Assembly (NCBI GenBank): GCA_029721515.1
Contig: CM056561.1
Location: 4,612,001 to 4,676,000 of the forward strand
Length of the DNA stretch: 64,000 nucleotides
Direction of reading: 5' to 3'
DNA from: Synanceia verrucosa
Lineage: Eukaryota; Chordata; Actinopteri; Perciformes; Synanceiidae
In this document: piece by piece, positions 12,001 to 23,300 of the stretch
Layout of the letters: the number at the start of each line of letters is the position of its first letter
Numbering within the stretch: position 1 is the first letter of the stretch
Program-made: the position numbers and the translations under genes
The notes under the pieces: model-generated
The model's input: the letters and a program-made list of their open reading frames with translations, nothing else
The model's database searches: none
What the model was told of the DNA's origin: nothing

Positions 12001-15000
12001 CTGTGCCAGTGCCCCACTGGCAGGTTCTGTCACCCCGTTTAAAGAAAACAGCCTCGACAACAAACATAACCTCTAATATCTCTGTTGTCCTCAAACATCT
12101 GTGAAAACAGTTGTGATTGTTTGACGTTTTTCCGAAGATGAGCAAATGCTGCAGACCGGCTCAGGAGCCCCCGTCAAGTGGCTGCCTGACAAACACAAAA
12201 ATACAAGACGTGAAGACGTACGCTGCAATCAGACACTCCAGGCACAGCAGAGAGCAGATGACCAGGACGAGGGGTTCCTCCACAAACAGTCAATGTCAAG
12301 GTGCTCCACAGAGGGACGCTCCACAGAGCGGAGAACGTGTTCGCTGCAGAGCATTAGCGAGCGGTCGGGCTGCCCAGTGACCAGAGAGCATAAGAGCTAG
12401 TGCCCCTCTCTCCCCTCTCTATGCTCATCTCTCCCATCTTATAACATTAAGACTCTGCCTTTCTGTGCTCGTATCCTTGGCAACCTGCCTCCAACAATGG
12501 AGAGAGCTCTGGCCTCAGCATGGGAGGAGTACGGTGCCATGGAGAAGGAAAGCGAGGGCGAGGGATATGGAGGGAGATGGAAAACTGGCAGAGTGGCTGG
12601 GCATAAAGGCAGAAAGAAGGACGGAGTCGCAGCCTTTGTCATGTATATGTCAAAATGAGGGAAAAGAGCGAAGGGTTAGACTGAGACAGAGGAGACGTGG
12701 TTGAGCGTCAATCGATCAGAGGAGATCTGTTAATTCTAAACCTGGAAGGATCTCCAGATTAATGTTCTGGACCATGAACAGTCCAACCTGTGACCCAAAA
12801 CCAACCTGTCACTGCAGCCAACATGATGATTGTCTCAATCCAAGTTTTATTTCCACTTTATATTTTAAACAGTACAAATCCATAAGTGATTGATGTTTCA
12901 TGACTGCAGGACCCATTAAAACCCTTTGAAACACTCTGAAAATTTTAGATTAGACTTTGGAGTGATATTAGTCTGGAAAAACAAAATTTGCTTGGGAGAC
13001 CACACACAAATCATATGATCAAATTACCACAGCATCCCCATATTATCAATCGTTGTTCTCAGTTCCAGATCAAATTGTATGACTAAATCGCAGAGTTCAA
13101 CAGTTCGCAGCTCACTATACGGCCCGATGTTCTCATGGCTGCTCACACTGTCCATACATGACATGTCGGACTCTTGTATCCAGAAATGCATGTCCAGAAA
13201 TGGCCTGACACTTCCTCAACAAAAAGAAACACTCTGCCCTGGCCATTTGTGCCATTCACTGTGTAGGAAAGGGGTCGTGGTGCTGCTTTAACAGTGAGAT
13301 ACCTTCACGAGTCGCAACCAGGATACATCAGCTGATCAGGAGCTGGTCGTGAGGTGTTAATCGCTTCTCCTTATCCCATGTATACTCACTGCACGACACC
13401 CGATTAAGCCGAGACTCAGCCCAACAATAGTTGCACGAGTCAAAAATCTGTGCCAAAAGTGGCACAGTGTATGCCCACCTTTATGATTATGACAGGAGCA
13501 AAAGAGGTGGGAGCAGCAGAAATCACACTGTGTGGACCGAGGGACGTATGCATATGGAGGACTGTGTTCATCTTCTCTTCCCCCACTGCAGCCGAGCTGA
13601 GCCATTGAGATTAATTGCTTATGATCAAATCAGCAGAAGCAGTGCAAATTAAAGAGCGGGCTCCATCCCCACCCCCTTCCTCCCTCACCTCCACAACACC
13701 TCCCCCCCTTCCCTTCCCAGATACCCAGTGGACACTACATGTGACGAGGCTTATTCAGAGCTGCAAACATGTCGCTTCCTCTTTCCCCCAGAGAGGAACA
13801 TAGAGCGCAGAAAGGGCTCGAAATGGAGCAAGGGGTCGGTCAAACTGCACAAGCATCGTATGCAGACTTGTAACACACACAACACCTCAAATGGACACAC
13901 ACACACGGAAAGTCAGCGCCCTGAGCAGAACCACTGATAGCTTCTCAAAACTGCTCTCTCTGGCTCTCTCATTAAGAAGCCATTAGAGAGAAGGGCAGCG
14001 CAGGACCACATGACCCCTTCCTAACCCTGTTACACACCCCTGAAAGGGAATAGAGTGAGGGAGTGAGGGAGGGAAGGAGAGAAGTGGGTAAAAGATATAA
14101 AACAGAGTCAGATAGCAAAAAAAGGGAGGTAGAGAAAACATGGGGTGATAAGAGATGGGGCAGAGTTGAAAGTAAGAGTTTGAGCAATGAGTGAAAAACT
14201 GAAAAGGTCCCACAGGGATGAAGGACGTCAATAGGATGGATTAAGTCAAACATGTCCGATGCAGTATGTATTTCTAGAGAAAGATCATCATGTTGTGCAC
14301 TGCATTAAGGTGCACCATCACATCTTTTTCACTTGCTCTAATGACACATTTTTTTGACTCGCTGCTCGTTGATTGGACGTGCTCAGTGGAAGGACAGCCA
14401 GGACGAAAACATGGTAGATAGACGAGGTATGTGTGTGAGTCAGGAGGTAGAGAGGCGTGAGATAAGTATGACTTTCGGAGAAGGGGATAATTTGGGAGTG
14501 GAGGGGAAGACGGCGAAGCTGCTTCCTCAGTCGGACACAGGAATGCAGAGCGGGCGGGACCCACTGTGTGTTTCTATGTGTGTTTATGCCAGACAGGAAT
14601 CCCTAACCCCCACAGACTGCGGCTCCACTTATCAAGGCCTGAACAGAGGGGGTATGGAGGTGGAGAGGGGAGAGAGGGGTCTGAGTGTCCTACGCTATCA
14701 AATCCAGCCCGAACCTCCATCGCTGCTGCACACAGAAACACACAGTGAACCTTGAAGCTGGATGTCTCTGAGGCCAGAGGAGCTACGGGAAGGCCAAACA
14801 GACCGCAAAAAAAAAAGAAACTGCCAGGGTCACACACAATTACACCATGTACACATGCAAAACACACTCTATCTCCACCATGCTTCCACACACACACACA
14901 CACACACCTAGAACAAAACTGAAACTTCTTTTATTTCTCTCAACAGCCTTCACCTCCCAGCACTGAATTATCCTCTCATTCACTCTGAATCCACATGATG

Positions 15001-16174
15001 GCCCCATAAAGTTTTTCTCTCAGTCAGGTCAGACGTAGTATCAGCTGGGGAATTAGACTTAATAAAAAAAAAAAAAAAATCTACCCTTGTTGTGGGATTT
15101 CTACCTGAAACAAGCCGTGACCCATTTTAGATGCAGAGATATGAGGAAGAGTGGTGGGGGGCTGAAGAGTGGAAAGGAGATGAGGTGAAGTGTTTCTTTA
15201 TATGCTGCTGCTGGTGCATGAGGGTAGTGAGGAGCAGAGAGGTGGAGGAAGGTGGAAACAATGTACAGGTGATCTGGGGCAAACAAAGGAGAGTTTGACC
15301 TCCTTTTATAAAACTACCATCGTGTCTAATGACGACGAGAAGATGCTAGAGTGAGCCAAAGGTCCTCATGTCAGCGATAAACTCGATGCAATCTCTCTCA
15401 GCGAGTTAAAAGAGTATGTACAACAGCCGCTGTGATAAGAATTAAAAACCCACAGAATCAATCAGTGGCCGTTCGTGTTTCCATTATGCTTCTTTGTCCT
15501 CTATTTTCATGATTCTGGGATTGTCTCCACGTCAATATGGTCCAACTGGTGAGCAGTTATTTACATGCATTAGCATTTTGAAGTTGTGTCTCAGGTGACT
15601 CTGTGTGTCACTACGAGCAACCATTTTTGTATTTTTTGTAAAAAAAAAAAAAAAAAAATGTTCGAAGGTGTGTTATTGTTGCAGGCATGTCTGGACAAAG
15701 GCTTGTGACCTTTAACCCACAGTGAAAAAAGTGTTTGTCCAAGGCACCTGAAAACAGAAAAATGCACAACGATATGACATTGTTTTTCTGGACAAACAGT
15801 GTGAAATTGTGCCACATGCTGTTGAGCAAAGTCTCTTGTTAGACTGGATTTTTTTCGTCATTTGCATTAGATTTCTTTTTTGGTAACAGAATCTGGAAGT
15901 TCCAGTTTTAAGCAAATAAACAAGAAGCCCACAGATCGTACTGATGAGGAAGTTTAACCCACAGCCCTGCCTTTATCTGAAGCCCCTAGACTCAATGTGA
16001 AACCCCACACACACACACACACACACACACTGTACATGACATGAGTGAAAATAGAAGTGACGGGATGGAAGGGTCTAAACAGACAGAGAGAAGGAGGGAT
16101 AGAGGAGAGAACGAGGGGACAAACACTTGTGAAGGACACATAGTGGCTTCCAGGACTGTCTTCAACGCCTACTA

Positions 16175-16213
<39 letters not shown>

Positions 16214-19200
16214 TATGTACACAGCCCAAGCCATAATTGTCCCCTGTGGTGATTTTGGCCTCTCCCTCCTAGTTTCTCATTGCTGTTGGCCGACTCGTCT
16301 GTATCTTTAACACTTTCTTTTTTTCCTCTTTCTCACAAGAGAAGGAATGAGGGATGAAGGAGAGAGAGAGGTCTAAAGGAAGGAGGTGTGGAGGGGGGTG
16401 ACGGCGGAAAAAAAGGGGAATGAAGGGAAGGAGAGAGTGAATGTGTAAGAGGAAGGGAGACTTTGCCCTCCGGCGGGAACACTCCCACGATTGTGTGTAC
16501 ATGTGTGTGAGGCCAAAGCGACACACCCACAGGCTGTAGACCTCTATATCCTGTTCGGGTTGTCCGTTCTGTCCAAACATCATGCAAAGGCAAGGCACCC
16601 TCCTCCCTCTCCTCCTCCTCCTCTTCCTCGTCGCTCCCCTTTTCTCGAGGCTGCATGACGGAGTGGGGACGGTAAACAGAACAAAGCCACCTTTCTCAAA
16701 TAAACAGACGGGAAAAGAGGAACTTCAGGTTGACTGAAAGGTAGAGAGAAAGACAGCATAACCCACTGTAAAGCATTTTTTTTGGTTAAACTCTTCACTC
16801 CGTTACTGTTTCTGCTTCTTCCTGTCAGTCGGTCACTCTGCCTCTCTCTCACTCACTTTACTAGTCTCAATATCCCGCTGCTTGCGCTCGACTAACTCTC
16901 GGTGAATGTTGGGTACAGTGTGACACATAAGCCACAGAGAGCAGAGCTGCCAGGCTCAGGGCTACAGGGCCCATTACTGGCTATCAGATCACTGGAGGAG
17001 AGAGGAGAGAGCCATCCAAGCTAACATCACATATCTCCAGAATAGGAGCCTTGTCACAGATCCCTCATCAAAGAGAAGGAGGAGGCCTCCTCAGCAACAC
17101 TCATCGTTTTTTATTACAGATTTTTCATGAAAACTATCTTGAGAACTATTTTCTGAATTTTTTTGGTTTCCAGAAGTTGTTGTTTGCTACTACAATTTTC
17201 AGGTTTTTCAAACTGTGAAAGAGGCGAGGGGACATCACATGAGGAAAAGACAATGCATGAAGGCAGTGAAGTTAATTAACTACCCAATTAAGGTCAAACT
17301 CAGTCTCAGTCAAATTTAAACACACAGACGTGATATACATATTTTTAGATTTAGTATGGCTGACACTTTCTGAGGATATGATTAACTGCATTGCCAGTAA
17401 ACATCTATAAATCTGCTTAGACATGATCGAAAACTGAGAATGTTTTTTTTTCATCAGTATCAAAGTAATCCTGTGATAGTTTGTACATCCATGAATGGGT
17501 GTAATCAGGAACTGCTAATAGCTAATTGTGCATAATTTTATGTTTATTAAAATGTAAATGAATATAGGCAAACATACATATGGTGAACCACAGCTACAAA
17601 ACTTGCAAGTAAAACAAAAATAAGAATAGCTGTAACAAAAATCGAAGACATTTTTACCGAATATTTCTTTAAAAAAAACTCATAAATATATGAATTTTGT
17701 TTCACAACCAAAAGTTAATGTTTCTCACTTTACTTTTGCTCCAATTGCATCCATACATTTACTGAGTGTTTGTGAGGCAGATAGCATTTTAAAAATCTGT
17801 TTTGGCATGTATTTAGGGACAGTATCTTTGATGTAAGTGTTACTGAGCGAGTGTGGGCGTGGCTTCACTTCTACACACCTGCCATCAATGGGCTGATCAC
17901 CTTGCTGCTCTTTTCACCTGCTTCTCATCAGGTCGTCAGACCTTTTCAAATTTAAACCCTTGCTTTCCACTGAGCAGGTACCACATCCTTCTTTTAACTC
18001 TGCTGTGGACACTTCCTAGTGATATTTTTTTGTTAATTTTGTGCCTCCTGTGCCTTTCACTGCATTTCCACCTTCCCCCAGCTAGTTTGCCTGCATTGCT
18101 TGACTGCTCACTAGCAACCTCCTAACTCCACCCTCCACCCTCATCCCCTCCAGTAAACCTGCAGACATCATTCCCCCGTCTCCATCTTCCAACCTCAGTG
18201 ACAGTTCTCTCGAAACCTCACTTCCTGTGTCAGCCTAACTGGGCTGAGCTGTGTGAATCTATACGTGTGTGATCTACAGAGTTAACCACAAACATTAACA
18301 CAGATATTTGGGGCATGTGATGGAGTTCGTGATGTGTGGGATATTAGCTGCAGGGGTGCTGCTGTGAATGTTCAACCACAGAAACCCACCCAACTAACAT
18401 CCTGTCAGGATGCATTCTGGGTAGTTTAATGACAGGAGATGTGCATGTATGTGTGTGCAGACTGGGTTAAACTATCAAAATGAAGCTTTGTACAGGACAG
18501 GTGTTATGAATGCATGTGTGTTTAGGTTGGTGTGTGAGTGTGTGTGGGACGTGTCGAACTAAAGCACACATGGGCCCAACCCAGTTTCATTCTGGGTGGG
18601 ATGGCTAATCTTTAACCCCCCACAAACACACACATGCACACTAAGTCCACCTTCTCGTCTCCGCCCAGCAATCCTCCTCCGGCCTGTTCCAGGGGCAGGA
18701 GGTTGAGAGGTGGGGGGTGCTGACGTTTTGGAAAAAAGCCACGGTCATGAGCGGGGAGGGGGCAGCTTCCTGTCCAAAATGGCTCTTTTAAAGCCAGTGA
18801 ATTATAAATAGAGCAGGTGTCAGTATTGAGAAGAGAGAGGGTGCTGCGAGAGAAAAAGACAGACAGCAAGAGTGTGAAAAATTGTGTGAATGTGTGGTGT
18901 GATGGCGTGGTGGAGTAGGAGAAGGGGCTTTTTAGCTGGTGGACTGCCCACAATGTCCAGCAGGATGTGAGGTCATATGACAAAGATGGCTGGTGGGTGG
19001 TGAGAAATGATCGGTTTCCACGGTGATAATGGAACTTTCTTTTTTATTTAGTGGGGTCCAAACAGGAGGTTGACAGGAGATAGACTGAAGGGAAAATGGG
19101 AGAAATAACAATATTATAAGTCAGAAAAACAGAAAAAAATCATTCACCCCCTCTGTGTAACATACAATGGACAGATGAGAGGGGAAATGAGTGCATGTAT

Positions 19201-20337
19201 GTGTTGTAGCAGGGCACAAAATGGGGAAGGAGAGGATGGAGGGAGTGGGGGAAACTGAGGGAGGTGGGGTGAGCAGGCCACAAAAGTCAATAGGGTGGGA
19301 GGAAAGGGCTGAAATCATCTGTGCAGTCAGGACAAAGAGGCAAAGCAAATAGGGGGTGGGGGAGAAAGAGAGGCCTGGAGTACAAAGACAGTGAGAGAGA
19401 GAACTGATAATAGACTGACAACCTGGAAAAAGTGAGAAAGATGAACCAGGAGCCACAAGAAAAAGAGAGGAGACATGGACAGAGAGGAGAAAATACAGGA
19501 GGAGAGGCCTCAACACGATGTAGTCATCTAACCCACGGCGTGTCAGCCACCATGCCATGAAGAAAGGGGTTAAAAATTAAGTCCACAGTCTGAAATATTA
19601 AATCTATTTTGGTTTTTAATGAAGGAGGAGTGAATTAGGGAGGAAATATGAGAGTAGATTATTAAACTGAGAAAGGAGAGAAAAAGTGGAGAGGTGTGCG
19701 AGGGGTGAGGGGGTTGGAATCTGTTCATGGTGTTTTAAATATTAAACCTATTTCAAGTTTAATGAAGTGCAAATACTATGGGGAGAGTCTTAACTGGAAT
19801 ACAGAGAGGAAGGGGGCGAAAGGGGGATCCGATTCATTATTTCAAGTGTTCACCTTTAGACTGCAGAGACTTGGGGAGACGAGCACAGGGAGAGGAGAGG
19901 AAAAAAAAAAGACAGAGAAAGTTTATGTGGAAGTGCAAACTAGAGGGCGGTTCTGTGTTAGCAAGGCTCTGCAGGAGCCTGCAGGGCCCCAGGTGAGTCC
20001 ACGACGCTCCGGACATCCAGAGGATGAGGGGCTCTACTCAAACAAGCCAAAACTCGCAGGGATAAACAGGCAAAATGATTTCACTTTTTATTTTTTTTTT
20101 TTGTTTGTCTCTGTGGGCATGTTGTATGTGTGTCAGTGTGCGTTAGTGCGTGTGCGTATTGACGGTTGAGGAGGGGAACTCTGAGGCCACAGAGAGGAGA
20201 GGAAGAGAGTCAGCTAAAGATGTTGGATTTCAAAAAAGATTCTCGATGTAATCAATGTGCAACAGCTAGAGGGAAATGGAAAGAACAGCCCACGTGTGAT
20301 TGAACTGTTCACGTCTACATAATCAGATGCTCTAAGC

Positions 20338-20368
<31 letters not shown>

Positions 20369-23300
20369 GCATCACACTGGCCGTGTACCGGATTGCCAAA
20401 ATCCCCCAAGCTGCCACTGAAAGGTCACCATGTGTGTGTGAGCGTTTTTTTTTTAATACCAGCGAAAACAAACAAACAAAAAGTATTTCCAGTGCTGTTA
20501 TTATGTGGGATAAAGATCAAGTTGATGTTTGCCCCAAGTATGTAGGAAGTAGGAGAGAAATCAATGGTTAGCTGTTTTCAGCGGCTCTGGCTTCTTCTCA
20601 ATCTGTGCCATAAAGCCATTTCTCTCCAACAGGTGACATAAAATGAAATAATAGCACTGAATGTTAATAAAATGCTGAAAATATCAAATTAAGTAAGGCC
20701 TTGGTAGCATAAAGACACATTCACAGAGTAGAAAATACTCAATCACGACATGTCTGAACACTATTGAATAAGCGCAAATATTGAAATATAGTGGCGGCAT
20801 AATAGAGGAGCATATTTTACCAAGGATGAAACCAGACATACAGTTTGTCAATTATATATTTTAAACCTGTCTGGAGTGTGTTATGGAAGTAGCTGTATTT
20901 ATTTAGTGAGAATATACTCAAATATATAACAAATAGCATTGAATTAGGGGTCCAACATGCAATTTTCTTCATCTAACGATTTTTTTTTTGTCAATTTCAT
21001 CAATAATTGTTTTGTCAACAAACCAAAAGCAAAGAATATTTCATTTACAGTCAAACAAACAGAAAAAACAACCCATACTTACATTTCTGAAGCTGGAACC
21101 ATCAAATGTTTGCCTTTTTTTTTGCTTGATAAATGATTAAAATTGCTGTTAATCGATTTGAATAATCGACTCAAGGTTTCAGCACTGACATGAGGCATCA
21201 CACGAACACACTGAATTATTTCCAAACACTGAGTCTTTGATTTGTAGACGCTTTTTAATCCAGGTCTGAAAGAAGCAGCGGGAGCCAAACTAAAAATAAT
21301 TTCAGGTAATTATTTAAAGGAGTGCAACATAAGCAAGCAGGAGAAGCAGAGACTATTTAAAACTCCCCTCCTCGAAGAAATTGTCACCTCTAATATATTA
21401 ATGTGCAGAAGAAAAATCTACACACATGATCAGATCACTGGAATGCCAGCACTGCTGATTTTTCTCTCCCCTAATTCACATGTGAGATTTTAAATATTTG
21501 TGGCAGCAGACGAGGTGATAAGAAACAAAGAGATGAAGCCTTAGCGAGTGAGAGGGAAAGAAGTTGAATGCTTATAGCCTCAATAATGACACCAGGCGAA
21601 TATAGCAGAAGGGCAGGGGATCTAAAGAAAACAAACCAAACAAACTCTGAATGGACTAATACTATGAGCTTTTACACAGCCAGTTTTTTTTCCTTATATT
21701 ACAGAATAATGCAGCAAAATCCTCATGTTGTACATAATGTAAGTGTTTCTAGTGGTAAAGCAGATCACAGATGAATGAGAGACAGAGAGAGAGAAAGAAA
21801 GAGAGAGTCGAGGCACTTCTCATCAATAAAAAATGAAGCAATTAAGCTAATCTCAGACTGAAGGTGCCCTCTCTCCTTTATACCTCCCATACCCCTTCAT
21901 GGAAACTGGACACACACACAAAACACTTTTTTTTGTTAATGTAAGAACCCAAAATTTAATCCCAAAAATCAACATTACTTTACAGCTGACAAAAAAAAAG
22001 TTCATCAATCTGTTCGTCATTAGAATTTTGGGGGCGTGGCGTGGCTTGGCCCTCTAATGACGAACAGATTGATGAACTTTTTTTTGTCAGCTTTTTTGGC
22101 TTCTAAGTCAACTTTCTCGCTAACCTCTAACCCAGAAACCCTGTTTTTTTTGTTTGGATAACTTCTTTTATAATAATAACAATTTGTGGAGTTTTATTCT
22201 GTTTTATATAATTGATGTTTTGTCTTTATTGTGTTAGCTGTCTACCGTCCCCATTTTTTCTAATTCGAAATAGAATTGCACATCACTTTCTAATTCCTTG
22301 GCTCGTCCACACGTCTGTTCATCTGATTGTGATCTTTTACTGCAGGTGACTAAATCCGGACTTAAGGAGACTTAAGACTTAAGTAGAAAAACACTCATAA
22401 GCCCACAGGGATCCTGCTTATTTTTGACTCTGACTCAGTCAAAGTAAAAAACAACAACACAAATGTCCACACTTTAAAGGAATTTCATTGAAAGAACCTG
22501 AAGGCATCACAATGATAGAAGAGCACTCCCACAACCATCACCACCCCCGATCAAACAATGACCTCACTACGTCTATTCAGCAATCCCCCAGATCTCGGTA
22601 AACTGACTCAACACAACAGTGAAACATATCCCAACGGTCTTATACTCTTAGACGTCATGTGAGCCCACTGGTTACACGATATTTTACTGCTAAATAGCAA
22701 GATGTGCCCTCTGAAGTTAAACAGCCTCATGATACAAGGACTCTCTCCTCTCCATTGTGAGTCCACTCCAAAACCCAGTTGAAAGTGAGCTGAATGGTTG
22801 AGTCTACACCAGCAGCAACACTAGACTTCCTCTAACCTTTCGGTGAGAAAATACCTCTCTTGGTAATGGCTGCTACACCACAGCCAGACTAAAACTCTAC
22901 CGTCTACGACAGTACAGAACCAAGAAACTGGCCAAACAGTGCATGTCACTTACTTTGTGGGTGTGTGTGTGTGGCTATGCAGGTTTGTGTGACTCTGAAG
23001 TTCGAGACAAGATGTACTTGGGCACCGTAATAAAAATGTGGGACTTAGGACACTTCGAGCTAAGCAGACAAACCCTTATAAGCCCGTACGGATGTTCTGT
23101 CTTCTCTGGCTTTCTTTTTCTGCCTTACCCCTCTCATCCACCACTTCCTCTTGCCCTTTCCAGAAGGTCCTTCCCTAAACCCCAGAGAGAAGGGGAGGAG
23201 CCTGGGATGGCGAGGACTCGCTGGTAATCCGTGCAGTGACCCAGGTCAATTCAATTATCCTGTTTTCTTTTGCTGCGCGACGCGTGTGCCCATTTCACAG

